The notes beneath the pieces were generated by a model. The model saw only the letters and a program-made list of their open reading frames with translations. It was not told the DNA's origin and ran no database searches. From Dokdonella sp041395345 (GTDB lineage Bacteria > Pseudomonadota > Gammaproteobacteria > Xanthomonadales > Rhodanobacteraceae), in NCBI RefSeq assembly GCF_041395345.1, contig NZ_JAWLAR010000010.1, forward strand, positions 118,481 to 182,480: a DNA stretch of 64,000 bases. The letters are read 5' to 3'. Below, piece after piece: positions 26,859 to 36,544 of this stretch. Each line of letters begins with the position of its first letter. Position 1 is the stretch's first letter. A program made the position numbers and the translations under genes.

Positions 26859-29315
26859 TCAGGACGCGGCCCGGCGCCGCTCGGAGAGGCGTTTCTCGTC
26901 TTCCAGGGTCCAGGTTTCAGCGGCCGCGGCCTTGGCCGCGAGCTCGGCATCCAGCGCTGCGTCGGCATTGCCCTGAGCGGCCGCCAGCACCGCCCTCAGC
27001 TGCAGGTATTCCCGCGATGTTCCGAGCACCGGCTCCGCGAGTCTGAGCTGCGCGGTTGCTGCCGCGATATCCCCTGCGCCCAGATCGATCTCCGCAAATG
27101 CTAGTTGTGCGGCGGCCTTCCTGCGCGGATCGTTCACCGAATCGAGCAGGGCCATGGCCGCCTTCAGCGATGCCCTGGCCGGTTCCCAATTCGACGCATC
27201 GCCCTGCATGCGGGCCATCAGGATCAAGGCATCAATCTCGCGCAGGACATATCCTCCAGCCTGCGCCTCATCGCGAACGGCGAGGGCTTCCTGCTCGGCA
27301 TCCGTCATCTTTCCCGTTCGCCAATCGATCCCTGCAAGCAGCAAGCGCAGGCGCAGGACGCTGTCCGTTTCATTGATCTCGCGTGCATTGTCCAGCGCCT
27401 TGAGCTGCCACCTTCTGGCCGCCTCGTGATCCTGCCGGGCTTCCTCTATTTCTCCGAGCAAGGAAGTCGCATCGATGCTCTTCGGTATTTCCTTGAGCTC
27501 ATCGACAATCAGCAGCGCGTTCTGTGCAAACTCGAGAGCCGTGGACAAGTGTCCCTGATCCAGCTCGACCTGGCCCAATCCGATCAGGGAGGTCGCTTCG
27601 GCACTTCGATTGCCCAATTCGCGATGTTGCTCCAGAGTTTTTTCGAACAGTGCGCGTGTTTCGGATGTACGCGCCTCGCGCCAGCGCAGATTTGCCAGCG
27701 AGTTGCCGGCAATCGCCGCATTGCGACGCTCTCCCACCAGTTCGAAGCGATCGATCGCGGATTGAAAATGCTTGCCCGCACTTTCCAGATCGCCAAGTTT
27801 CAGTTCGACCTGACCGAGCGTGTGCATGACGTTTCCCGATGGCATCTCCTTGCCCGCGGCCAATTCGAGTTCGGCCGCCTGATTGAGATAGTCGCGCGCC
27901 ACGTCGAGCTGATCCCGGTTCTTGGCCAGGATGGCGAGATTGATCAGCAGGCCCGAGGATCGATCGGGATCGTCAAGCGTAAGGGACATCTGGTAGGCCT
28001 CGTCGAGCAAGGTCGCGGCTGTGTCCAGATCTCCATTGCGCCAGCTCATGATTGCGAGGGCATTGCGGACCGAACTGCCCTGCCGTGCCGAGCCATGGGT
28101 GTCGGCTTCCTTCATCAACTCGCGCAAGCGTGCTTCGGCGGCCTCCCGGTCGCCAAGATCGCGCAGACCGAGGGCGTGCTCGTAACGAGGCCAGAATGAT
28201 TCGGGCGCCTGCTCCATGGCCAGGGCATAGTATTTTTGCGACCCCGCGACATCGCCCTGCAGTCTCAGTGCACGACCACGCAGGTAGGCCTCGTTGGCAA
28301 AGCTGTCCGTTGTCACCTCGGCCCTGTCCCCGGTCAGGCCCAGGACAATTCTGAGATCCGCACCTGCTGCATGTGCGAGGCTGCCGATATCAGCGGCAAC
28401 AACGCTGCGCCGACGATTGCTGCCTTCGGCGTTCGTCACCCGATAATCGAGTCTCAATTGCCCGGCGTTCTGCTGAACCTTGCCGCGAACGATGTGGGTG
28501 ACCTTGTAGACCTCTCGCAATCGCTCGTCGAGGCTATCCGGATCCTTTTCTTCGCTGTCGAGGTCTACCACTTCGCGGGCCCCCATCACCTGGACCGGAC
28601 CTTCCACGCGAAGAATCTCATCAATCGCCGTCATCAACCCGAGTCGCGCCCAGTCCTGGCGCGCATCACCGGTCATGTTCTCGATGGGCAATACGGCCAC
28701 ACGTATCTGGCCGCTGCCTTCAAACTTGTCGGCGCCTGGCCTTTGCACGAACCAGACCAGGCCCATGGCCACGATCAAGCCCAGCAGGATCCATGCGCTG
28801 CGAACAAGAACCCGCATCCGTGCACCCTTCACGATCCCGACGTTTGCAACGCTGCCCGATTCGGCTTGCATCGGCTCGGGAACATCGACCTGACCCGTTG
28901 GCGGGGGCGAAGAGCCCAGCCCATTCTCGCCCGAGCCACTCTCCGAGTGCGCCTCGGCATCATCCCTGACGACGACATACACCTCCGCCACAAAGCGAAA
29001 GCCCCGCCCATGCACCGTATGGATCGCCCTGGGATTCTCGGCATCCTCGTCGAGTGCGCGCCGCGCCTTCATCACGCAACGGCTCAACGCAGCCTCGGTC
29101 ACGATCTGGCGTGGCCAGACCGCTTCCAGCAACTCGTTCTTGTCGACCAGACGGGAACGATTGACCACCAGATAGGCGATGAAGTCGAACACCTTGGGCT
29201 GCACGACGACGGCCTGCCCATTGCGCAGGAGTTCGTGGCTTGCCGGGCGCATCTCGAACTCGCCAAAGCGGAAAGCACGTATCCGATCGACGCTGTCTTG
29301 CTCGCTCTCTGTCAT
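26859..29315 (-). CDS. CadC-like membrane transcriptional regulator with TPR sensor domain
   Basis: An 818-residue single-pass regulator from ATG 29315. Residues about 10-115 are an OmpR/CadC winged helix: FRFGEFEMRPASHELLRNGQAVVVQPKVFDFIAYLV, then RQIVTEAALSRCVMKARRALDED and IHTVHGRGFRFVAEV. A low-complexity linker leads to one membrane helix (VLVRSAWILLGLIVAMGLVWFV, about 170-192). The periplasmic part starts with IRVAVLPIENMTGDARQDW, a TolB-like module, and continues in at least eight TPR-like repeats. This layout is common in Xanthomonadales. It would sense an envelope signal and act on DNA; the targets are unknown. Confidence 0.9.
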   Translation of the reverse strand: MTESEQDSVDRIRAFRFGEFEMRPASHELLRNGQAVVVQPKVFDFIAYLVVNRSRLVDKNELLEAVWPRQIVTEAALSRCVMKARRALDEDAENPRAIHTVHGRGFRFVAEVYVVVRDDAEAHSESGSGENGLGSSPPPTGQVDVPEPMQAESGSVANVGIVKGARMRVLVRSAWILLGLIVAMGLVWFVQRPGADKFEGSGQIRVAVLPIENMTGDARQDWARLGLMTAIDEILRVEGPVQVMGAREVVDLDSEEKDPDSLDERLREVYKVTHIVRGKVQQNAGQLRLDYRVTNAEGSNRRRSVVAADIGSLAHAAGADLRIVLGLTGDRAEVTTDSFANEAYLRGRALRLQGDVAGSQKYYALAMEQAPESFWPRYEHALGLRDLGDREAAEARLRELMKEADTHGSARQGSSVRNALAIMSWRNGDLDTAATLLDEAYQMSLTLDDPDRSSGLLINLAILAKNRDQLDVARDYLNQAAELELAAGKEMPSGNVMHTLGQVELKLGDLESAGKHFQSAIDRFELVGERRNAAIAGNSLANLRWREARTSETRALFEKTLEQHRELGNRSAEATSLIGLGQVELDQGHLSTALEFAQNALLIVDELKEIPKSIDATSLLGEIEEARQDHEAARRWQLKALDNAREINETDSVLRLRLLLAGIDWRTGKMTDAEQEALAVRDEAQAGGYVLREIDALILMARMQGDASNWEPARASLKAAMALLDSVNDPRRKAAAQLAFAEIDLGAGDIAAATAQLRLAEPVLGTSREYLQLRAVLAAAQGNADAALDAELAAKAAAAETWTLEDEKRLSERRRAAS

Positions 29316-29460
29316 CAAGGCTGGCTGGTGGCACGCAACGAAGTACAGCCTAGCGCAAAGCGCGGGAGATTCCAGCGCACTCCCGATCTGGAACATACTT
29401 GCGCTCGTCACCGACGGTGTTTGCGCCGTGACCGTACGATTCTTCCCGGGGAATACCAGC

Positions 29461-29883
29461 ATGCAAGAGCGCCCGCCATTTCATCTCGCGTTTCCGGTCA
29501 ACTCGCTCGCGGATGCGCGCGATTTCTATGGCGATCTCCTCGGCTGTCCGGAGGGGCGCTCCAGCGAGGATTGGGTCGACTTCGATTTCCATGGCCACCA
29601 GATCGTGGCGCATCTTGCACCCGATGAATGTCGGGCTGCAGTCAGCAACGATGTCGACGGCGATGCCGTACCAGTCAGGCATTTCGGGCTCGTCCTTTCG
29701 ATGCCGGACTGGCACGCGCTGGCCGAACGCCTGCGCGCCGCCGGCACGCGCTTCATCATCGAGCCGCACTTGCGCTTTGCCGGAAAACCCGGAGAACAGG
29801 CAACCATGTTCCTGCTCGACCCCAGCGGCAACGCCCTGGAATTCAAGGCGTTCGCGGACCCATCGGGACTGTTTGCGAGATAA
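29461..29883 (+). CDS. VOC family protein
   Basis: A 140-residue glyoxalase/bleomycin-resistance fold protein. ATG 29461 has GGGGA eight bases upstream; the frame extends back to 29179 over the divergent regulator start, which is not credible coding. HLAFPVNSLADARDFYGDLLGCPEGRSS is the first VOC strand with a metal-ligand His, HFGLVLSMPDWHALAERLRAAGTRFIIEPHLRF and MFLLDPSGNALEFKAF the second half with the usual terminal Glu. It probably binds a metal and a small molecule; the reaction is unknown. Divergent from the CadC-like regulator, 146 bp between starts. Confidence 0.9.
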   Translation: MQERPPFHLAFPVNSLADARDFYGDLLGCPEGRSSEDWVDFDFHGHQIVAHLAPDECRAAVSNDVDGDAVPVRHFGLVLSMPDWHALAERLRAAGTRFIIEPHLRFAGKPGEQATMFLLDPSGNALEFKAFADPSGLFAR

Positions 29884-29999
29884 GGTCTCGTTGTCGGCCA
29901 TGGTTGCCTGCTTGCTTCTCGAGTCGACGCATGACTTCTGGCGCTATCGCTATTATCAAGTAAATAACAGTATGGACTGAATCTTATCGGACAGATCCC

Positions 30000-31016
30000 A
30001 TGCACGCATTGAAGCGATTCGCCGAAACACGCCCCGTATTGAGTTTTGTACTTCTTTGCTACCTCATCACCTGGCCCATCTGGTTCTGCGTACCCCTGCT
30101 GGCCGGCACCGACTGGACCCTGGGCAAGATCCTTACCGGCATTGGCTTCGGGCCGGCACTCGCAGTCATCGTACTGGACCGGATGCGCGGCACGGGCGCG
30201 GCCATCGGTACCCGCCATTGGTGGTTCGCCTTCCTGCCGGTATTTCTGATTGTCGCGACCCTGGATATCTCGAGCCTGCTGACCGGCGACGCCATCTCGG
30301 CGGCAGAGTTCGCAAGGGTCCAGGCACAGGGAATTACCGCGATCGGCCTGGCCGGCTCACTCGTCGCCGCCCTGGTTGCGGGATTCATTTTTGCAACCAT
30401 TGCCGGCAGCCGGAGCCCGCATCTGGCTTCCCTTCTGAACTGGCGATTGCCCTTGCGCTGGTGGCTGGTCGCGCTGTTGCTTCCGGCTGGCTGGATGCTG
30501 CTCGGACTTGCCATCACAGAGGCCAATGGCGACCCGATTGAATCAGTCAACGGCGGCCTGCCCACCGCGATATGGCTGCTGTTCGTCGTGCGCTCGTTGC
30601 TGTTTACCCTGCTCGTGGTCGCAGTCGGCGAGGAAGCCGGCTGGCGCGGCTGGATGCTGCCGGAATTGCAGAAGCGTTTCAGTCCCTTGCTGAGTTCCGC
30701 CCTCCTCGGCGTCGTGTGGGGTCTTTGGCATTTCCCGCTTTTTCTCAACGGGCAGTACGCCGACGAACCCGTTCTGGTTTTCGCCAAGGCCGGTGCCTGC
30801 GTGATCCTCGCAACCCTGTTCACCTGGTTGTTCAACCGTACCCAGGGAAGCCTGCTGCTTGCAGTGGTCCTGCATACGGCGTTGAACAATACGCCGCGCC
30901 TGATTCCGGCCACCGATGCCATGGGCCTGGGCCTGCTGGGTGCCTTCGTGCTCATGATCGTGGTCGACAGGATGTGGCGCCGACCCAGGCCGGCCAGCGC
31001 AGGCCTGGCCGACTGA
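30000..31016 (+). CDS. CPBP family intramembrane metalloprotease (Abi/CaaX type)
   Basis: A 338-residue polytopic membrane protein with about eight helices. The three family motifs are in order near the C-terminal half: AVGEEAGWRGWMLP (EExxxR), GLWHFPLFL (HxxxF type) and HTALNN, which together form the metal site. Such proteins (Rce1-like) cleave in membranes or confer bacteriocin immunity; the substrate is unknown. It starts at ATG 30000 and is followed 91 bp later by imuB on the same strand. Confidence 0.9.
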   Translation: MHALKRFAETRPVLSFVLLCYLITWPIWFCVPLLAGTDWTLGKILTGIGFGPALAVIVLDRMRGTGAAIGTRHWWFAFLPVFLIVATLDISSLLTGDAISAAEFARVQAQGITAIGLAGSLVAALVAGFIFATIAGSRSPHLASLLNWRLPLRWWLVALLLPAGWMLLGLAITEANGDPIESVNGGLPTAIWLLFVVRSLLFTLLVVAVGEEAGWRGWMLPELQKRFSPLLSSALLGVVWGLWHFPLFLNGQYADEPVLVFAKAGACVILATLFTWLFNRTQGSLLLAVVLHTALNNTPRLIPATDAMGLGLLGAFVLMIVVDRMWRRPRPASAGLAD

Positions 31017-31064
31017 ACGAGGCTTTTCAGCGCCCGGGCAGGATGCTGCAAGACGAGACCCGGA

Positions 31065-31084
31065 ATACGTACTAAGATACGTAC
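31065..31084 (+). promoter_or_regulatory. Tandem ATACGTAC repeat upstream of imuB
   Basis: ATACGTAC occurs at 31065-31072 and again at 31077-31084, a 12-bp direct repeat of a self-complementary core, ending 23 bases before the imuB start. The complementary strand also holds TTAGTACGTA, which resembles a LexA half site of Xanthomonadales (TTAG-N6-TACTA), but the second half does not match. A DNA-damage operator would be expected here from the known regulation of imu genes; the site itself is a guess. Confidence 0.3.
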
Positions 31085-31107
31085 ATTGATTCCGTCGGAC
31101 CCGCTCG

Positions 31108-32565
31108 ATGCTCTGGGCATGCCTGTATTTTCCCGAACTGCCGCTCGATGCCGTGCGTCCGCAGGACTGCGCGCGCGAGTTGCCGGCCGTGCTGGTCGAC
31201 GGCCCCGTGCGTAATCCTCGGGTGGTCATGGCGAATGCCGCTGCCCGCCTGTCCGGCATAGGTGCGGGTCAGTCCCTGGCCGCAGCACGCGCATTGCAGG
31301 CCGATCTTGCGGCATGGCGGCGGGAACCCGATGCAGAACAGCAGATGCTCGGCATCCTGGCCGACAGCGCCTATCGCTTCAGTGGCGAGGTCAGCCTGCT
31401 GCCACCGCGCGCCCTGCTGCTTGAAGTGGGTGCCAGTCTCGGCCTGTTTGGCGGCTGGGCTGCACTGGAACGACGCTTGCGCGGGGATCTTGATGGCTGG
31501 GGCGTGAAGTATCGACTTGTCGCGGCTCCGGTCGCTTCCGGTGCCCGTGTGCTGGCCGGCTCGCAGGATGGCGTCGCCCTCCTTACCCACGCCCAGCTAC
31601 TCAGTGCGCTGAGCAATATTCCTGTTGAAAATTGCGGACTTGAGTTGAAAACCTCAAGTAGTTTGTCTTCCATGGGCCTCAACCGTCTTGGCCAGTTGTT
31701 CGCCTTGCCGCGCCCCGAGCTGACGCGCCGTATCGGGCCAGCCGCCCTGCTCCATCTGGATCGCATGCGCGGACTCGCCAGCGAGGCCCTGCCCGGCTAT
31801 CAGCCACCAACCCGTTATGCACGCCGCCTCGAATTCGAGCATCGCATCGACAGCGTGCAGGCCCTGCTGTTCCCGCTGCAGCGCATGCTGCGTGAGCTCG
31901 CCCGTTTCCTGATCGTGCGCGATGCCGGCGTGCAGGATTTCGAGCTGATCCTCGAGCACGAGCACCAGGCAACCACGCAGATCAGGATCGGTCTGCTCGA
32001 AGCCCAGCGCGATGCCGGCAAGCTGCTCGAACTGACCCAGGCGCGTCTTGAACGCATCAGCCTGGTCGCTCCGGTGCAGGCTCTGCAGGTCAACGCCGAC
32101 GACCTGCCCCTGCTGCGTCCGCTGCACGAAGACCTGTTCGACACGAATCCGGACGAAACCATGGAGTGGCCTACCCTGGTCGAGCGCCTGCGCGCACGCC
32201 TCGGTGACGAAGCGATCCGCTGCCTTCTCGAAGTGGCCGATCATCGACCCGATCGCGCCTGGCGGCTGCGTCTGCCCGACACGCGCGGGAGTGGACGCAA
32301 GCCTGCCTCGACGGCGCCCACTGAAGCGGGTCGCTTGCATGGAATGGCCTCGCGCCCGTTGTGGCTGCTGCGCAAGGCGATCCCGTTGCGACCTTCGCCG
32401 TTGCGCATTATTGCCGGCCCCGAACGCATCGAAAGCGGCTGGTGGGATGGCGACGATCAGCGCCACGACTACTACATCGTGCAGACACGCGACGGCCAGC
32501 GTGCCTGGGCCTATGTCGCGAGCGGTGAGATCGACAACTGGATGCTGCAAGGCTGGTTTGCCTGA
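31108..32565 (+). CDS. imuB: ImuB, inactive Y-family polymerase homologue
   Basis: Scaffold of the damage-inducible mutasome, 485 residues. It has the Y-family fold but lacks catalytic acidic residues at the start (LYFPELPLDAV in place of DMDxFFA), as known for ImuB. Typical features: LSGIGAGQSLAAARALQADL, LLLEVGASLGLFGGW, LELKTSSSLSSMGLNRLGQLFALPRPELTRRIG, and QLxLQ-like beta-clamp contact region near ALQVNADDLPL. The family's C-terminal WPTLVERLRARLGDEAI...PERIESGWWDG block is present. dnaE2 starts 14 bases downstream. The usual upstream imuA is absent, so the cassette is incomplete here; an imuA may be elsewhere. Confidence 0.92.
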   Translation: MLWACLYFPELPLDAVRPQDCARELPAVLVDGPVRNPRVVMANAAARLSGIGAGQSLAAARALQADLAAWRREPDAEQQMLGILADSAYRFSGEVSLLPPRALLLEVGASLGLFGGWAALERRLRGDLDGWGVKYRLVAAPVASGARVLAGSQDGVALLTHAQLLSALSNIPVENCGLELKTSSSLSSMGLNRLGQLFALPRPELTRRIGPAALLHLDRMRGLASEALPGYQPPTRYARRLEFEHRIDSVQALLFPLQRMLRELARFLIVRDAGVQDFELILEHEHQATTQIRIGLLEAQRDAGKLLELTQARLERISLVAPVQALQVNADDLPLLRPLHEDLFDTNPDETMEWPTLVERLRARLGDEAIRCLLEVADHRPDRAWRLRLPDTRGSGRKPASTAPTEAGRLHGMASRPLWLLRKAIPLRPSPLRIIAGPERIESGWWDGDDQRHDYYIVQTRDGQRAWAYVASGEIDNWMLQGWFA

Positions 32566-33003
32566 GCATCCGTGCCCTCATGAACTGTCCCGACTACGCC
32601 GAACTGCACGCGCTGAGCAACTTCAGTTTCCAGCGCGGCGCATCGAGCGCGGATGAATTGTTCGAGCGCGCGGCACGACTCGGCTACAGCGCGCTCGCGA
32701 TCACCGACGAATGCTCGCTGGCCGGCATCGTGCGTGCGCTGGAAGCATCCGAAGCGACCGGCGTGGCCCTGATCGTCGGCACCGAGGTGCAGCTTGATGA
32801 AGGTCTCAAACTGGTCCTGCTGGCCTCTACCCAGGCGGCCTATTCGGCGATCTGCCAGCTCATCACGACCGGTCGCCGGCGCAGCGTCAAGGGCGAGTAC
32901 CTGCTGAATCGCAGCGATGTCGAGACCCTGCATGAAGATGTGTTGGTCTTGTGGGTGCCGCAACGTTTGCCGTGCTCGTCGACACGGCTAACCCCCGAGC
33001 CGC

Positions 33004-33351
33004 CCGAAGCCCCTCTCCCCCCGGGAGAGGGGTTGGGGAGAGGGTCCGACACTTGCGGGATGTCGGAGCTTGCAGCTTCGCCGTACCCTCATCCGCCCTG
33101 CCGGACACCTTCTCCCGAGGGGAGAAGGAACGTGTCAGAGCAACCTTCCAGCACTCGAGCTTCGCTCTCCGCAGCCGAAGCCCCTCTCCCCCCGGGAGAG
33201 GGGTTGGGGAGAGGGTCCGACACTTGCGGGATGTCGGAGTTTGCAGCTTCGCCGTACCCTCATCCGCCCTGCCGGACACCTTCTCCCGAGGGGAGAGGGA
33301 ACGTGTCAGAGCAACCTTCCAGCACTCGAGCTTCGCTCGCCGCAAACGAAG
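33004..33351. repeat. Two tandem 171-bp repeats inside dnaE2
   Basis: Copy one 33004-33174, copy two 33175-33351, nearly identical with few substitutions. Each begins CCCCTCTCCCCCCGGGAGAG and contains CTTCTCCCGAGGGGAGA, both self-complementary, as in the widespread intergenic CCCTCTCCC...GGGAGAGGG repeats of Xanthomonadales. The period of 171 is 57 codons, so the host frame is kept. The encoded peptide APLPPGEGLGRGSDTCGMSE appears twice and has no counterpart in other DnaE2 proteins. Confidence 0.9.
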
Positions 33352-35382
33352 CAGCCGCCACATGGATCTCCGAACACTTCGACGGCCGCGCCTGGATAGC
33401 CGTCGAACTGCATCGCGGTGCCGATGATGACGCCCACCTTGCCCGCCTGCAGGAACTCGGGCATCGGCATGCCCTGCCCCTGGTCGCCAGCGGCGACGTG
33501 CACATGCATGCGCGTGGGCGACGTGCACTGCAGGATGCGTTGACCGCAATCCGCCTCGGCTGCACGGTGGCCGAGGCCGGGCATGCGCTGTTCCCGAATG
33601 GCGAGCGTCATCTGCGCCGACGCGAGGACCTGGCCACGCTGTATCCGCATGAACTGCTGGCGGAAACCGGTCGCATCGCCGCGCGTTGCCGGTTCAGGCT
33701 GCGTGGCATCAACTATGTCTACCCGCATGAACTCGTCCCGGCTGGCGCACGCGCAATCGATCATCTGCGCGCACTCACGCTGGCAGGCGCCAGGCGGCGT
33801 TGGCCCCATGGAATCCCCCGGCAAGTCAGCCGGCAACTCGAGCACGAGTTCACGCTGATCGAGCAGCTCGGTTACGAACATTTCTTCCTGACCGTCGAGG
33901 ACATCGTGCGCTGGGCACGCGCACAACAGCCACCGATCCTGTGTCAGGGGCGCGGCTCGTCGGCCAACTCGGCCGTCTGCTACTGCCTCGGCATCACCGC
34001 AGTCGATCCCGAGCACGGCAACCTGCTGTTCGAGCGTTTCCTCTCTATCGAACGCAAGGAGCCGCCCGACATCGATGTCGATTTCGAACACGAGCGACGC
34101 GAGGAAGTCATCCAGTACGTGTTCAACAAGTACGGCCGCACGCGTGCGGCACTCGCAGCCACGGTGATCCGCTACCGCGGCAAGAGTGCGGCGCGCGATA
34201 TCGGCCGCGTGCTTGGCCTGGCCGAGGACCAGCTCGACCAGTTGAGTCAGGCTTATGCGCACACCAATGCCGACCTGCCGATTGCCGACGCCCTGCGCGA
34301 ACGCGGCTTCGATGCGCAGGCCGCGATCATGCAGCGGGTCGTGGCGCTGGTCGCACAGGTTCGCGGCTTCCCGCGCCACCTTTCCCAGCATGTCGGCGGC
34401 TTTGTCATCTCCGAGCATCCGTTGCATACCCTGGTGCCGGTCGAGAACGCGGCGATGCCCGATCGCACGATCATCCAGTGGGACAAGGACGACCTTGAAT
34501 CGATGCAGCTGCTCAAGGTCGACTGCCTCGCACTCGGCATGCTGACCTGCCTGCGCAAGTGCTTCGATCTCGTGCACGTCCATTACGGCCATCGCTTCGA
34601 ACTGGCCACGGTGCCGCAGGATGACGAGTCGACCTACGCGATGATCCGCGCGGCCGATACGGTCGGCGTGTTCCAGATCGAATCACGTGCGCAGATGTCG
34701 ATGTTGCCGCGGCTGCGCCCGGTCATGTTCTACGACCTGGTCGTGCAGGTCGCGATCGTGCGCCCCGGCCCGATCCAGGGTGGCATGGTTCATCCCTATC
34801 TGCGACGCCGGCAGAAACTCGAACCGATCGACTATCCGCAATCGGCCAGCGAACGCGCCGCCGGCAAGGGAGAGTCGAAAGTACGGGCCGTGCTCGAACG
34901 CACGCTCGGCGTGCCGATCTTCCAGGAGCAGGTCATGAAACTGGTCGAGGTCGTGGCCGGTTTCACGCCGGGCCAGGCCGACGAACTGCGTCGCGCAATG
35001 GCGGCGTGGAAACGCAAGGGCGGACTCGAGCCCTTCCACGACCGTATCCGCGACGGCATGCTCGGCCTCGGCTACGAGGAAAGCTATTTCGAACGCATCT
35101 TCGAGCAGATCAAGGGCTTCGGCGAATACGGATTCCCCGAATCGCACTCGGCCAGTTTCGCCCTGCTCGCCTATGCCTCGTCCTGGCTCAAGTGCCACTA
35201 CCCGGCCGCCTTCACCTGCGCTCTGCTCAACTCGCTGCCGATGGGTTTTTACGGCCCCGCCCAGCTGATCCGCGATGCGCAACGCCACGGCGTACGCATA
35301 TTGCCCGTCGACGTGGCGATCAGCGCATGGGAGTGCACGCTTGAATCGCTTGAAGCCACGGCAATCGATTTCGTTTTCGAAG

Positions 35383-35439
35383 GCCGCGATGCCCTTTTCT
35401 CCACTCGCGAAAAGCATCGCGGCTGACGCCCCTCCTACG
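35383..35439. repeat. REP-like palindrome inserted in dnaE2
   Basis: Arms GCCGCGATGC (35383-35392) and GCATCGCGGC (35414-35423) pair perfectly around a 21-base loop. Read on the minus strand it starts CGTAGGAGGGGCGTCAGCCG, closely resembling the GTAGGAGCGGCTTCAGCCGCGATGC family common between genes in Xanthomonadales. The TGA at 35424-35426 that ends the first dnaE2 frame lies within it. Confidence 0.85.
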
Positions 35440-36162
35440 AAAAAGAGAAAGGCGCTCTTCGCCCTGCGCCTCGGTTTCTCGCGTATCTCGGGTTTCTCCG
35501 AATCCACCGCGCGACGCATCATCGAGGCGCGCGGCGAACATCCGTTCCGCGATGTCGCCGATCTGGTCCACCGAGCCGGCCTCGATGCCGGCGAGCGTGC
35601 GCGACTCGCGGATGCCGATGCGCTGCGTCGCCTGAGCGGTCACAGGCATCAGGCTCGCTGGGACAGTGCGGGCATCGACAAGCCGCTGGCCGTACTCGCC
35701 GATGCTGCGGTGCGTGAGGAATCAATCCGTCTGGACGCGCCCTCGCTGCGCAAGGACGTGATGAGCGACTACGCGACCCAGGGCTTCACCCTGCGCCGGC
35801 ATCCGCTCAGTCTTGTTCGCGAGGCACTGGATCAGCGCCGCATGCTGCGAGCCCGCGACGTGCTCGGCAGCCACAACGGTCAGCGCGTGCGTTGTGCCGG
35901 ACTGGTCACCGTGCGCCAGAGACCCGGCACGGCCAAGGGTGTCACCTTCGTCACCCTTGAGGACGAAACCGGCATCCTCAACATCGTCGTCTGGGCAGCC
36001 CTCGCCAGCAGCCAGCGTCGCGTCCTGATCGAAAGCAACGTGCTCGGCGTCGAAGGCGAACTGCAATCCAGTGAAGGCGTGCAGCACGTCATCGCCCATC
36101 GTCTGCTCAATCTCGATGCCCTGCTGCCCGAACTGGGCACGCAAGCGCGAAACTTCCATTGA

Positions 36163-36544
36163 TCCGGCGAAGCATGGCTGAGCTCGACACAGACCGTGAA
36201 TGCATCATCGGAGAGATGCCAGGCGCGCGAATCACCGGAGCTGTCGAAAAGGACTGCACCGCCACCTTGCGCAGATCGGAAACCGGATCACACCGGCAAA
36301 CATCCGACACCCCACCTGCCCATCCGCAAATTACCGAAGAACAATCCGGTTCACCGCAACCGTTCGTCCCGAGCCCGTCGAAGGACAATTCAGTCGAACG
36401 CAGCCACGCCGGTTGATCCAACCCCCCCGAGCGCCAAACCGCCAGTTCAGTGCCTGACACTGGCCGCTACCCAACTATCGACACTGTCCGTGCGCAGCAT
36501 GAATGCGTAGAACCTCAAGGATCATCGCTGCGGGAGATTCGAGC
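36163..36544. repeat. Gene-free stretch with a GTTCGTCC...GTCGAAGGAC repeat fragment
   Basis: No gene is seen in these 380 bp. At 36361-36387 the sequence CGTTCGTCCCGAGCCCGTCG followed by AAGGACA matches a short repeat (CCGTTCGTCCTGAGC...GTCGAAGGAC) that is dispersed in many proteobacterial genomes. The last bases hold the promoter and the GGGAG ribosome site of the iron-sulfur subunit gene. Confidence 0.5.

Larger units (their letters stand above)
32580..36162 (+). pseudogene. dnaE2: Error-prone DNA polymerase dnaE2 (imuC), disrupted by repeat insertions
   Basis: C-family polymerase of translesion synthesis. The frame opens at ATG 32580 with PHP domain (YAELHALSNFSFQRGASSADELFERAARLGYSALAITDECSLAG) and continues through the catalytic core (PDIDVDFEHERREEVIQYVFNKYGRTRAALAAT) to a stop at 35424-35426. 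The missing C-terminus (helix-hairpin-helix ARRIIEARGEHPFRDVADLVHRAGLD and the OB fold VTFVTLEDETGILNIVVW) resumes in the +1 frame and ends at 36162. Two repeats have entered: a pair of 171-bp units at 33004-33351, which keep the frame and add about 115 residues, and a REP-like palindrome at 35383-35439, which brings the stop and the frame change. A truncated polymerase may still be made, but full activity is doubtful. Confidence 0.85.

Noticed and set aside
32951..33427. Extra open frames within the 171-bp repeats in dnaE2
   Set aside because: They arise from the repeats themselves, in every frame, and match no protein family.
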